This document shows positions 8,038 through 17,240 of a stretch of DNA of 64,000 nt, piece after piece; within the stretch, counting starts at the first letter, position 1; each line of letters starts with the position of its first letter. The DNA comes from Candidatus Minthosoma equi (lineage in GTDB: Bacteria > Bacteroidota > Bacteroidia > Bacteroidales > Bacteroidaceae): positions 28,953 through 92,952 of the forward strand of contig JAGHUI010000010.1 in NCBI GenBank assembly GCA_018064885.1, in the 5' to 3' direction. Below the pieces are notes generated by a model. The model did not search any database and was not told the origin of the DNA. It was given only the letters and a program-made list of their open reading frames with translations. Position numbers and translations under genes: made by a program.

Positions 8038-8997
8038 ATGAATATCTCGGTAGTCGTACCTCTCTTTAATGAAGAGGAATCTATAGCAGAACTCCATGCG
8101 TGGATAAAGCGTGTGATGGATGAAAACAATTTCACTTACGAAGTAATATTCGTCAATGATGGCAGCACAGACCGTTCGTGGGACGTGATTGAAGAGCTCT
8201 CTAAGGAGTTCCCAGAGGTTCATGGCATCAAGTTCCGCCGCAACTACGGCAAGAGCCCTGCCCTGTTCCATGGATTCGAGAAGGCAGAAGGCGACGTGGT
8301 GATCACCATGGATGCAGACCTTCAGGACAGCCCAGACGAGATACCTGAGCTCTACAAGATGATCATGGCGGACGGCTACGACCTCGTGAGCGGATTCAAG
8401 ATGAACCGCCGTCAGGGCGACCCTCTGTCAAAGACTATCCCAACAAAGCTCTTCAATGCCACAACTCGCATGGTGAGCGGCATTCACAACCTGCATGATT
8501 TCAACTGCGGACTCAAAGCATACCGCAGGGACGTGGTGAAGCACATTGAGGTTTACGGCGAAATGCACCGCTTCATCCCTTACCTTGCCAAGAACGCTGG
8601 CTTCAGCAAGATTGGCGAGAAACCTGTTCACCATCAGGCGCGTCAGCACGGCGTGAGCAAGTTCATGGGCTGGAATCGCTTTGTCAACGGCTACCTTGAC
8701 CTCATCAGCCTGTGGTTCATCGACAGCTTCGGAATGAAGCCAATGCACATCTTTGGATTCATCGGAACGCTGATGTTCATCTTCGGATTCATCGCAGTCG
8801 TCGCTGTCGGAGCAATAAAGATCGTGGCTCTCTGCAACAACGAGCCTCATGCGCTTGTGACAGACAATCCTTATTTCTACATTTCTCTCACAACAATGAT
8901 TCTCGGCACACAGCTTTTCGTTGCAGGATTCCTTGGCGACCTCATCAGCCGAAACAGCCAGGAGAGAAACAAGTATCAGGTGGAGAAAGAAGTGTAA
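8038..8997 (+). CDS. Family 2 glycosyltransferase, DPM1/GtrB-like
   Basis: A 319-residue membrane-anchored GT-A enzyme. VVPLFNEEESI (about 5-15), DGSTD (about 41-45) and the metal-binding DADLQD (about 97-102) define the nucleotide-sugar site. RQHGVSKF matches the R-x-x-G-x-S-K motif of polyprenyl-phosphate mannosyl/glucosyl transferases. Two C-terminal membrane helices (about 237-262 and 279-302) are typical of the GtrB/DPM1 group. It probably loads a sugar onto undecaprenyl phosphate at the inner membrane; donor and final acceptor cannot be told. Confidence 0.88.
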   Translation: MNISVVVPLFNEEESIAELHAWIKRVMDENNFTYEVIFVNDGSTDRSWDVIEELSKEFPEVHGIKFRRNYGKSPALFHGFEKAEGDVVITMDADLQDSPDEIPELYKMIMADGYDLVSGFKMNRRQGDPLSKTIPTKLFNATTRMVSGIHNLHDFNCGLKAYRRDVVKHIEVYGEMHRFIPYLAKNAGFSKIGEKPVHHQARQHGVSKFMGWNRFVNGYLDLISLWFIDSFGMKPMHIFGFIGTLMFIFGFIAVVAVGAIKIVALCNNEPHALVTDNPYFYISLTTMILGTQLFVAGFLGDLISRNSQERNKYQVEKEV

Positions 8998-9014
8998 CAG
9001 AACTCACCCTATCA

Positions 9015-9623
9015 ATGACAAAACTCAGAAACATATTAGTGATTCTCAGCGTTGCATCTGCATTGATTCTCACGGGATGCTATTCAAACAACTGTCCTTT
9101 GGAGAATGTCGTGCTCTGCAACTATAAGTTCCTTGATGCTGCTGGCAATCCAATCCAATATACAGGTTCGCTGACAGTCTCAACGCTCATGCCCGGCTAC
9201 AAGACCGTTTACATATACCGCAAGCTCGGCAATGTCACGGTGACAAAGGACAGGCAGGATTCTACCTACATTGAGCAGGGCTACACGGAAACTATTGCCC
9301 AGCACAGGAATGATACTATACTGCTGAACAACAAATCGGGTGCGTCGTCCATCAGCATTCCTATGAGCTACTTCAACGGTGCTGACACGCTGGTGTTTGC
9401 CTACAGCAACATTTCTTTGCGCGACACCATCAAGATCCAGCACGACAGCTACCCTCATGTGGAACTGCCAGAATGCGGCACTTACCGTTACCACACGCTG
9501 AAATCAGTTGCGGCTACAGATGCTTCTATCGACCACATAGAGATTGCTAATCCTTATGTGAACTACGAAGGTCAGACGAATATAAACATCTATTTTAACG
9601 GAATTGTGGGAGGGGAAGAATGA
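9015..9623 (+). CDS. DUF6452-like lipoprotein
   Basis: 202 residues. The ATG at 9015 is chosen because it opens a lipoprotein signal peptide ending in LTGC (Cys22); a longer reading frame upstream is only the out-of-frame shadow of the glycosyltransferase gene. The mature part begins with a Cys-containing YSNNCPLENVVLCNY segment and continues as predicted beta-rich sequence. It resembles the DUF6452 family, whose genes sit beside DUF6048 genes as here. The stop overlaps the next start (ATGA at 9620), so translation is probably coupled. Function unknown. Confidence 0.72.
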   Translation: MTKLRNILVILSVASALILTGCYSNNCPLENVVLCNYKFLDAAGNPIQYTGSLTVSTLMPGYKTVYIYRKLGNVTVTKDRQDSTYIEQGYTETIAQHRNDTILLNNKSGASSISIPMSYFNGADTLVFAYSNISLRDTIKIQHDSYPHVELPECGTYRYHTLKSVAATDASIDHIEIANPYVNYEGQTNINIYFNGIVGGEE

Positions 9624-10486
9624 TGATGAAGAATATTCGCAAATACATCTTCGCGATTGCCGCAGCTGTTTTGACGTTCTCGAACGCATTTGGACAAGAG
9701 GCAGACGAACAGGCTGCATACAATGGAGAAACGCCAAAGCCTACGAAATACGTTGAAGTGACGGAGCAGAAGGAGCATCTCGTTTTCTTCCAAGGCTTCA
9801 CTCTTTCTGCCGACCTCTACGGCGTTGGCGCTTACCTCGTTTCCGACTATGGATGGGCTGAGGGAGCATTGAGGCTGAATCTCAAGAACACCTACTTCCC
9901 TATCATCGAAGTGGGTTATGGCAAGGTGAAAAAGCTTGACGACAACACTCAGATTGAATACAAGGCGCAGGCGCCATACGCAAGAATCGGCTTTGACATG
10001 AACATGCTGAAGAACAAGTTTCAGGACAACAGGCTTTATGTCGGTTTCCGCTACGGAATGAGCAAGTTCAAGTACGACATGTCTGGCCCTGCAATGACTG
10101 ACCCTATCTGGGGGGGCAGCGCTGCTTTCAACATTAAGGATATTGACTGCACAAGCCAGTGGGGCGAGTTTGTCTTTGGCGCTGAGGTGCGCATCTGGAG
10201 GAATTTCCACATGGGATGGTCGGTGCGCTACAAGATGGAATTTTCATCAACCAAGAGCGACTACGCCAAGCCTTCGTGCATTCCTGGCTACGGCTACACG
10301 ACAACATCGTCCAATTGGGGAGGAACATACAACCTCATCTTCGACCTCAACTGGGGCAAGAAAAAGAGCCACAAGCGTGGCGTGAGCGTTGAGATTAGAG
10401 ACATTAACGATTCCCCTGTTGAACAAACCGATAACAAGGAAAGTGAAGGTTCTGAGGAATTGGAAGAGGAAGAAATAACTGAATAA
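9620..10486 (+). CDS. DUF6048-like outer membrane beta-barrel protein
   Basis: 288 residues. A signal peptide (about 1-25, cleaved near AFG-QE) is followed by alternating hydrophobic/aromatic strands (FTLSADLYGVGAYL, IIEVGYGKV, LYVGFRYGMS, FVFGAEVRIW) expected for an outer-membrane barrel. The C-terminal ~40 residues are a basic then very acidic tail ending EELEEEEITE, which probably lies outside the barrel. The start overlaps the stop of the lipoprotein gene. The pair may form an outer-membrane unit (inference from coupling). Confidence 0.72.
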   Translation: MMMKNIRKYIFAIAAAVLTFSNAFGQEADEQAAYNGETPKPTKYVEVTEQKEHLVFFQGFTLSADLYGVGAYLVSDYGWAEGALRLNLKNTYFPIIEVGYGKVKKLDDNTQIEYKAQAPYARIGFDMNMLKNKFQDNRLYVGFRYGMSKFKYDMSGPAMTDPIWGGSAAFNIKDIDCTSQWGEFVFGAEVRIWRNFHMGWSVRYKMEFSSTKSDYAKPSCIPGYGYTTTSSNWGGTYNLIFDLNWGKKKSHKRGVSVEIRDINDSPVEQTDNKESEGSEELEEEEITE

Positions 10487-10502
10487 GCATCTTATATACA
10501 CA

Positions 10503-11789
10503 ATGGGACAATTTTGGACTAAGAAGCAGGAAGATCACGAATCAGACGAGAATACGACCATCAATCCTTTCTCTGTAGATAGCAGAAAAGTCGAGATGGA
10601 CAATGAGGAAAAGGTTGAGCTGGCTGCAAAGCCAGAGCCATCGCCTGTTCCAGATGACGAAGATAAGGATAAGAAAAATGAGGACAAGAATGCTTTTGAT
10701 CCTTATGCTCCTCACAAGATAAAGTGGTGGGGATGGATTCTCCTTGCAGGACTCATTGCTGGAACCATCTATATTGTAAAGACAAAAGAACCTGCCAGCA
10801 TTGAAAGCGCAGAGCCTTCTGCCGAGCAGACGCAACAAGGAGCGCCATGGAACGAAAGCGATGTGCAGAAGTGCGAGGGTGAGGTGTTCGGAACATTCTA
10901 TCACATCACTTACCAATCTGCCAAGGAGCTGAAAGGTGGCATTGACGAGACATTGGCAAAGGTGGATGCTTCGCTCTCTCCTTTCAACAAGCAGTCAACC
11001 ATCACGGCTATAAACAACAATACGAGCATGGAGACAGATTCTATGTTTGCCGAGGTATTCAACCTTTCAAAGAAAGTTTCTGCTGCAACTGACGGAGCGT
11101 TTGACATTACCGTTGCTCCTCTGGTGAACCTATGGGGATTTGGCTTCAAGAATATTGACAATGTGAGCGAAAGCAAGGTTGATAGTCTTCTTAAGTTCGT
11201 TGGAATTGACAATGTGAGCCTCGTGGATGGTAAAATCCAGAAGAAATACCCTGAGACAATGCTCGACTGTTCTGCTATTGCCAAAGGCTACGGCGTTGAT
11301 GCTGTAGGCGTTTACCTTGAAAGCCAGGGTGTGAAGAACTATATGGTTGAGATTGGCGGCGAGGTGAGAGTGAGGGGAAATAATCCTCGCGGATTGAATT
11401 GGAAAATCGCCATCAACAAGCCTAAGGACAATGAGCTTGAGGATGGAACGGAGATTCAGGAGGTCATTTCTGTCACTCAGCTTTCAATGGCAACATCGGG
11501 CAACTATCGCAACTTCTACATGAAGGATGGCAAGAAATTTGCTCACACTATTGATCCTCGCACAGGCTATCCTGTTCAGCACAGCATTCTTTCCTCAACC
11601 GTACTGACAACAGACTGCGCAACGGCTGATGCTTTTGCCACATCGTTTATGGTATTGGGATTGGACAAGGCAAAGGAAGTGCTGAAGAAGCATAAGGAAC
11701 TGATGGTGTTCTTTGTCTATACAGATGAGAACGGCGAAATGAAGGAATGGTATTCCGACGAACTGAAATCGTTAATTGAAAACAGATAA
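10503..11789 (+). CDS. apbE: FAD:protein FMN transferase (ApbE) with N-terminal membrane anchor
   Basis: 428 residues. Residues 1-72 are a charged cytoplasmic extension, 75-92 a membrane helix, and about 118-425 the ApbE catalytic domain. The FAD-binding core is SAIAKGYGVDAVG, followed by the VEIGGEVRVRGNN loop, SMATSGNYRNFY, HTIDPRTGYPV and the Mg-binding TTDCATADAFATS. ApbE attaches FMN to Thr of Na+-NQR and Rnf subunits on the periplasmic side. Most relatives have a lipoprotein signal instead of this acidic anchor. It lies 6 bp before a Crp-type regulator. Confidence 0.9.
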   Translation: MGQFWTKKQEDHESDENTTINPFSVDSRKVEMDNEEKVELAAKPEPSPVPDDEDKDKKNEDKNAFDPYAPHKIKWWGWILLAGLIAGTIYIVKTKEPASIESAEPSAEQTQQGAPWNESDVQKCEGEVFGTFYHITYQSAKELKGGIDETLAKVDASLSPFNKQSTITAINNNTSMETDSMFAEVFNLSKKVSAATDGAFDITVAPLVNLWGFGFKNIDNVSESKVDSLLKFVGIDNVSLVDGKIQKKYPETMLDCSAIAKGYGVDAVGVYLESQGVKNYMVEIGGEVRVRGNNPRGLNWKIAINKPKDNELEDGTEIQEVISVTQLSMATSGNYRNFYMKDGKKFAHTIDPRTGYPVQHSILSSTVLTTDCATADAFATSFMVLGLDKAKEVLKKHKELMVFFVYTDENGEMKEWYSDELKSLIENR

Positions 11790-11795
11790 ATCATT

Positions 11796-12467
11796 ATGTC
11801 CACAGAATTGACAATGTTTGAACGATTGCTTCAGCTGCCGCTGTTTCAGGGATTAACAAACCTTGAAATATCGGAGCTAATGTCGCATGTCCGCCTTGAC
11901 TTTGTCAATTATCAGGCAGGTGACGAAATCGTTGGACAGGACGAGCCTTGCAAGCAGCTTTATTGCATCATCAACGGAGATGTAATGGCAGAATATCGCG
12001 ATCCGCAAGGAAGGTTCGTGCTGAGGGAGAAGCTGAAGAATCTGGGAATTATTGAGCCTTTCAACATGTTCGGAATGTACCAGAAATTCTCAAGGACTTA
12101 CCTGTTCGACTCGGATGGAATCACCCTTGCAATAGACAAGCAGCAATTCTTCCGACAGTTCCTTGCCCGGGACATAGTTCGAATGAATATGCTGAACATC
12201 TCGTGCAACAAGTTTCAGCAGACGCAGAAGCTTCTCTGCCACGGCGCTGATAATACTATAGCGGAGAAGATTGCAAAGTTCATCAAGGCTAATTCCATTA
12301 CTGACAAGGGACATAAGAGCATTGACATTAACATGAAAGTTCTTGCCGACATTGTTCACGAAACGAGACTTAATGTCTCTAAGACTTTGAACGATTTGCA
12401 GAATAAAGACATTATAACGCTGAACAGAGGAGGTTTCATTATCCCCGAGGTTCAGTCAATCATTTAA
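11796..12467 (+). CDS. Crp/Fnr family transcriptional regulator
   Basis: 223 residues. An N-terminal cyclic-nucleotide-binding-like beta roll (about 15-130) precedes a long dimerisation helix and a C-terminal winged helix-turn-helix (about 160-215, LADIVHETRLNVSKTLNDL as recognition unit). No cysteine cluster for an Fe-S sensor is present, so it is not a classical Fnr. The effector is unknown. It starts 6 bp after apbE, so it probably shares that transcript. The family is common in Bacteroidales. Confidence 0.85.
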   Translation: MSTELTMFERLLQLPLFQGLTNLEISELMSHVRLDFVNYQAGDEIVGQDEPCKQLYCIINGDVMAEYRDPQGRFVLREKLKNLGIIEPFNMFGMYQKFSRTYLFDSDGITLAIDKQQFFRQFLARDIVRMNMLNISCNKFQQTQKLLCHGADNTIAEKIAKFIKANSITDKGHKSIDINMKVLADIVHETRLNVSKTLNDLQNKDIITLNRGGFIIPEVQSII

Positions 12468-12488
12468 GAACTAAAACAACACTAAGGC

Positions 12489-14546
12489 ATGAATCCTTTT
12501 TATAATAAATATATGTATATTCCTTTCGACAAGATCAGCCAGGAAGATTACGAGCCTGCAATGATGAAAGGAATTGAGGAGGAGGACAAGGACATTGAGG
12601 CTATTGTCAATAATCCTGAAGCACCAACATTCGAGAACACAATAGAGGCAATGGAACATTCGGGAGAGCTTCTCGGACGTGTGACTGAGGTATTCTTCAA
12701 CCTTCTCAGCGCAGAGACAAATGATTTTCTAGATGAGCTTGCGCAAAAGATTTCCCCTATCCTTTCCGAGCATTCAAACAACATCACTCTAAACGAAGAC
12801 CTCTTCAAGAGAATCAAAATTGTTTATGATGATCATGCCGCTGATGATTTTGCTCGCTTGAATGTGGAGCAGAGAATGCTTCTCAAGAACACTTACGAGG
12901 GTTTTGTGCGCAATGGTGCTAACCTCACAGACGATAAGAAGGAAAAGCTGAGAGAGATTTCTGCCGAACTTAGCGTGCTTTCTCTGCAATTCTCGCAGAA
13001 CAAGCTGAAGGACACTAATGACTTTATGCTTCACATCACCGACGAGGCTGACTTGGAAGGGTTACCTGAAAGCGCGCTCGACCTTGCAAAGCAAACTGCT
13101 AAGGAAAAGAACATGGAAGGTTATGTGTTCACATTACACGCACCTTCATACTCTCCTTTCATCACATATTCAGCAAAGAGAGAGCTTCGCAAGCAGATGT
13201 ATCTGGCTTACAACACAATGTGTACTCACGATAACGCTAATAATAATGTTGAGATTGTCGGAAAGATTGTGAACCTACATCGTGAAATGGCTCAGTTGCT
13301 GGGATTCAACACTTACGCTGATTACGCTCTTTCTCGCAGAATGGCAGAAAAGACAGAGAATGTTTATGGCTTGCTAAACAATCTCATTGAGGCTTACATG
13401 CCTGTAGCAAAAGAAGAGGTAAAGGAGGTTGAAGCGCTTTATTACGAGCAAAACGGCATTGAATGTTCAGCTCTTACTGACGATTCTCCTCTCAAATTCA
13501 TGCCTTGGGATTTCGGTTATTATTCAAACAAATTGAAGGAGAGCAAGTTCAACATCAACAGCGAAATGCTCCGTCCATACTTTGAACTCTCAAAGGTAAA
13601 GAGCGGAGTCTTTGGTCTTGCTACAAAGCTTTACGGAATTACGTTCCGCAAGAATCCGGATGTTCCTGTTTATCATCCAGATGTTGAAGCTTACGACGTG
13701 CTTGACAAAGATGGAAGCTATCTTGCTTTATTCTATTGCGATTTCCACCCAAGAGCTTCAAAGAAATCTGGCGCTTGGATGACTTCGTTCAAGGATCAAT
13801 GGATTGAAAAGGATGGCACAAACTCACGTCCTCAGGTTTCTATTGTGATGAATCTCTCAAAACCTACAGAGACTAAGCCTGCTTTGCTCACTTTAGGTGA
13901 GGTGGAGACTTTCCTTCATGAGTTCGGTCATTCGCTTCATGGCATATTTGCAAACTCCACTTACCGTTCTCTTTCTGGAACTAACGTGTATTGGGATTTC
14001 GTAGAATTACCTTCACAATTCATGGAGAACTTCAGCATTGAGAAGGATTTTCTCAACACATTTGCAAAACACTATCTCACAGGCGAAGATCTTCCACAGG
14101 AGCTTATTGATCGCATTACTGCTTCACGCAACTTCAACGTTGCTTACGCTTGTATGAGACAGGTTAGCTTTGGACTGTTGGACATGGCTTATTATACATT
14201 GTCAACGCCATTTGAGAGCGACCTGTTCGTGTTTGAAGACGAAGCTTGGGCAAGAGCACAGGTGCTTCCTCACGTCCCAGAATGTTGTATGACAGTTCAG
14301 TTTTCCCATATCATGGCTGGTGGCTATTCTGCAGGTTATTACAGCTATAAATGGGCAGAAGTGCTTGATGCAGATGCTTTCTCTATGTTCAAGGAGCATG
14401 GTATTTTCAATCAGGACATTGCACAGAGCTTCCGCGACAACATTCTTTCCAAGGGAGGTACAGAACACCCTATGACTCTCTACAAGCGTTTCAGAGGACA
14501 AGAACCAACAATTGATGCTTTGCTGGAGAGAAACGGAATTAAATAA
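12489..14546 (+). CDS. M3 family zinc metallopeptidase (Dcp/oligopeptidase A type)
   Basis: A 685-residue thimet-oligopeptidase-fold enzyme. The zinc motif HEFGH is at 477-481, and the third ligand is Glu506 in YWDFVELPSQ. The long helical N-terminal half forms the cap that limits substrates to short peptides. The C-terminal FSHIMAGGYSAGYYSYKWAEVLDADAF is typical of the family. There is no signal peptide, so it is probably cytoplasmic and degrades peptides or trims dipeptides. Full length. It is the ninth-largest housekeeping-type gene of the run and precedes a small lipoprotein by 13 bp. Confidence 0.93.
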   Translation: MNPFYNKYMYIPFDKISQEDYEPAMMKGIEEEDKDIEAIVNNPEAPTFENTIEAMEHSGELLGRVTEVFFNLLSAETNDFLDELAQKISPILSEHSNNITLNEDLFKRIKIVYDDHAADDFARLNVEQRMLLKNTYEGFVRNGANLTDDKKEKLREISAELSVLSLQFSQNKLKDTNDFMLHITDEADLEGLPESALDLAKQTAKEKNMEGYVFTLHAPSYSPFITYSAKRELRKQMYLAYNTMCTHDNANNNVEIVGKIVNLHREMAQLLGFNTYADYALSRRMAEKTENVYGLLNNLIEAYMPVAKEEVKEVEALYYEQNGIECSALTDDSPLKFMPWDFGYYSNKLKESKFNINSEMLRPYFELSKVKSGVFGLATKLYGITFRKNPDVPVYHPDVEAYDVLDKDGSYLALFYCDFHPRASKKSGAWMTSFKDQWIEKDGTNSRPQVSIVMNLSKPTETKPALLTLGEVETFLHEFGHSLHGIFANSTYRSLSGTNVYWDFVELPSQFMENFSIEKDFLNTFAKHYLTGEDLPQELIDRITASRNFNVAYACMRQVSFGLLDMAYYTLSTPFESDLFVFEDEAWARAQVLPHVPECCMTVQFSHIMAGGYSAGYYSYKWAEVLDADAFSMFKEHGIFNQDIAQSFRDNILSKGGTEHPMTLYKRFRGQEPTIDALLERNGIK

Positions 14547-14559
14547 TTTTGCACACAAT

Positions 14560-15018
14560 ATGACGAGAATAATAAAGATAACAACCCTTGCTCTCATTGC
14601 AATCCTTTCATTTGCATCATGCTCACGCGAGGATGATATTGATGAAATCTTTGATGGAAAGACTTGGTACATGAATGGAGGAAAGATCAATGGACTTAAG
14701 CTGAATTCCGAGATTAAGAATTTCTACACAGATGCAGATGGAAATGCTTATTTCATTCAGTTTAACGGCAGCACTTTCCAAGGATGCTTAGCTTCGGGAG
14801 CTACATTCAGCGGAACATGGGAGGCTAATGGAAAGAATCATTCCATAAAATTCATCATTAAAAACAAGCCCGACATGAGCTCTCCTTTCGACAAGCAGAT
14901 TTTCAGCATTATAACTTCTGCAAATTCGTATGAAAGTGGCGCTGATTTTCTTTTCTTGAACAAAGACAAAGATAATTCTGTTTATTTCGCCAACAAAAGA
15001 AATAAAATATACAATTAA
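14560..15018 (+). CDS. Small lipoprotein, DUF4847-like
   Basis: 152 residues from the ATG at 14560, chosen because it opens a signal peptide with lipobox FASC (Cys21). An upstream start would overlap the M3 gene and add a non-signal extension. The mature protein starts with DDIDEIFDGKTWYMN, which resembles the opening of DUF4847 proteins, and is otherwise beta-rich with no catalytic motif (lipocalin-like in general look). Function unknown. Gene order M3 peptidase, small lipoprotein, dCMP deaminase, S41 protease is one I associate with Bacteroides relatives. Confidence 0.65.
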   Translation: MTRIIKITTLALIAILSFASCSREDDIDEIFDGKTWYMNGGKINGLKLNSEIKNFYTDADGNAYFIQFNGSTFQGCLASGATFSGTWEANGKNHSIKFIIKNKPDMSSPFDKQIFSIITSANSYESGADFLFLNKDKDNSVYFANKRNKIYN

Positions 15019-15058
15019 CATAGTAAATTAATCAAGACAATAAATACGATAATCAACT

Positions 15059-15517
15059 ATGATTCTTACAGATAAGGAACTAAAACAATATACTCTTGAT
15101 TGCCGTTACGTTAGAATGGCTCGTATTTGGGCAGAGAACTCTTATTGCAAGCGACGTCAGGTTGGTGCGCTTGTTGTAAAAAACGAAGCAATAATTTCCG
15201 ATGGCTTTAACGGAACGCCATCTGGCTTCGAGAATGTTTGCGAGGACGAGAACAACGTAACAAAGCCATACGTTCTACATGCAGAAGCAAATGCAATAAC
15301 AAAACTTGCTCGTTCGAACAACTCAAGCGATGGCGCAACAATGTATGTTACTGCTTCTCCTTGCATAGAATGTGCCAAGCTCATTATTCAAGCAGGAATC
15401 AAGCGTGTTGTCTATTCTGAAAAATATCGTCTTGAGGATGGTTTGAATCTTTTGAAGAGAGCTAACATTCAAGTTGACTACATTAATCCTGACGAAGAAA
15501 AAGAGCATGAAGAATAA
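15059..15517 (+). CDS. dCMP deaminase family protein
   Basis: A 152-residue zinc deaminase. HAEANAITKL gives the zinc His and catalytic Glu, and PCIECAKLI gives the two zinc Cys. The NGTPSGFENVCED segment is the dCMP/ComEB-type substrate loop. It converts dCMP to dUMP for dTMP synthesis. The last 11 bases overlap the start of the S41 protease gene, indicating translational coupling. ComEB-type and dCMP deaminases are not separable by sequence alone. Confidence 0.88.
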   Translation: MILTDKELKQYTLDCRYVRMARIWAENSYCKRRQVGALVVKNEAIISDGFNGTPSGFENVCEDENNVTKPYVLHAEANAITKLARSNNSSDGATMYVTASPCIECAKLIIQAGIKRVVYSEKYRLEDGLNLLKRANIQVDYINPDEEKEHEE

Positions 15518-17240
15518 TATAAATAGAAGAAACAGATTCATCCCACTTATCATTGCAATAAGTGTTATTGTGGGAATTGTCATTGGCACATTCTTTGCCA
15601 ACCGTTTCACAGGCAATCGTCTGAACATTATAAACACATCTAGCAATAAGCTGAATGACTTGCTTCATTACATTGATGACCAATATGTTGACACTATCGA
15701 TATTTCCAATATCGTTGAGCAGTCAATGCCTAAAATTCTTGAAGAGCTTGATCCTCATTCTACATACATCTCTGCGAAGGATGCTAAAACTGCTGACGAT
15801 GATCTAAAGGGGTCTTTCAGCGGTGTTGGCGTTCAGTTCACTATTCGCGAAGATACTGTAAGAATAACGAACATCATCAAGGGAGGACCGTCAGAGAAAG
15901 TCGGATTGCTTGCTGGCGATAAAATTATTTCTGTTGATGGAAAGCCTTATGTTGGCAAAGAAGTCACTAATGAAGAAACACTTCATCGTCTCAAGGGAGA
16001 GAAAGGTACAAAGGTTAAGGTGGGTGTTCTTCGTCATGGAGAAAAGAAGCCATTATCATTTACAATTGTACGAGGCGACATTCCACTTAAGAGTATTGAC
16101 GCTGCATACATGCTTACTAATGATCTTGGCTATGTGAAAATCAAGAACTTTGGTGAGACGACTTACGCTGAGCTTCTCACAGCCTTTGTAGAACTTGAAT
16201 CAGATGGGTTCAAGGGACTTGTTGTTGACCTTCGAGGCAATGGTGGCGGTTATTTGAAGGCCGCAATCCAGATGGTAAACGAGTTCCTTCCTAAAGATAG
16301 ACTCATTGTTTACACTCAAGGCCGCAAGTCACAAAGAGAGGAATACCGTAGTGACGGACGAGGTTCATATCAGGATATTCCCCTTATCGTGCTCACAGAC
16401 GAAACAACGGCTTCTGCTGCAGAAATCTTCTCTGGAGCAATTCAAGATAACGATAGAGGTATTATTGTCGGTCGCCGTTCTTTCGGAAAAGGATTGGTTC
16501 AGCAACCTATTCCATTTGCAGACGGTTCGCTCATTCATCTCACCATTGCACGTTATTACACTCCTTCTGGTCGCTGTATTCAGAAGCCTTATGTCAAAGG
16601 ACAGCCTAAAGATTATGAAATGGATCTCGTGACACGTTATACTCGTGGCGAGTTCTTCAGTCAGGACAGTATTCATCAGAATGGAGAACAATACACAACC
16701 AGCATTGGACGAAAGGTTTACGGAGGTGGTGGAATCATGCCAGACTATTTCGTAGCAGAAGACACAACAGACATTACTCCTTACTATACTGAAATTGTCA
16801 GCAAAGGCATTGTTCCTCAGTTCTGTTTCGAATATACAGACAATAATCGCGGAAAGATGAAGAATTTTGAAACAGCAAATGAGGTTGAGAAATTCCTTCG
16901 TAAGGATGCAGTATTGGATCAGTTCGTCCGTTATGCTGACAAGAAAGGAGTCGTACGTCGCAATAATATGATTCTCAAGTCACAGCATTTGTTTGAAGAT
17001 GCTATCTATGGTTCAATTATTTACAATATGCTTGAGATGGACGACTATGTTGAATACATAAATCGTAATGATGCAACCATTATAAAAGCTATTGAACTTT
17101 TCAACGCAAAAAAAACAAAGCCAGTATTAGAGCAAGATGGAAAAAAGAAAGCTGCGAGCTTACATTCGGGAGCAAAAAAGAAACTACACGCCAGAGCAAC
17201 TGGAGTGCCTCAGTCAAAGAATAACTGCCACATTGCTTGA
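15507..17240 (+). CDS. S41 family C-terminal processing protease
   Basis: 577 residues from the ATG at 15507, which gives a short basic N-terminus and one membrane helix (about 10-28) that anchors the enzyme facing the periplasm. A PDZ domain (about 75-170) precedes the tail-specific protease core. The catalytic Ser303 is in TTASAAEIF and Lys328 in SFGKGLVQ. The last ~35 residues are Lys/Ala-rich, unlike the family, and are encoded inside the next gene: the stop lies 104 bp into the 5-formyl-THF cyclo-ligase frame. The tail looks like run-on translation after loss of the original stop. Confidence 0.9.
   Translation: MKNNINRRNRFIPLIIAISVIVGIVIGTFFANRFTGNRLNIINTSSNKLNDLLHYIDDQYVDTIDISNIVEQSMPKILEELDPHSTYISAKDAKTADDDLKGSFSGVGVQFTIREDTVRITNIIKGGPSEKVGLLAGDKIISVDGKPYVGKEVTNEETLHRLKGEKGTKVKVGVLRHGEKKPLSFTIVRGDIPLKSIDAAYMLTNDLGYVKIKNFGETTYAELLTAFVELESDGFKGLVVDLRGNGGGYLKAAIQMVNEFLPKDRLIVYTQGRKSQREEYRSDGRGSYQDIPLIVLTDETTASAAEIFSGAIQDNDRGIIVGRRSFGKGLVQQPIPFADGSLIHLTIARYYTPSGRCIQKPYVKGQPKDYEMDLVTRYTRGEFFSQDSIHQNGEQYTTSIGRKVYGGGGIMPDYFVAEDTTDITPYYTEIVSKGIVPQFCFEYTDNNRGKMKNFETANEVEKFLRKDAVLDQFVRYADKKGVVRRNNMILKSQHLFEDAIYGSIIYNMLEMDDYVEYINRNDATIIKAIELFNAKKTKPVLEQDGKKKAASLHSGAKKKLHARATGVPQSKNNCHIA

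Noticed and set aside
8712..9014. N-terminal extension of the lipoprotein gene at 9015
   Set aside because: It is out of frame inside the glycosyltransferase gene and lacks a signal peptide; the ATG at 9015 opens a good lipoprotein signal.
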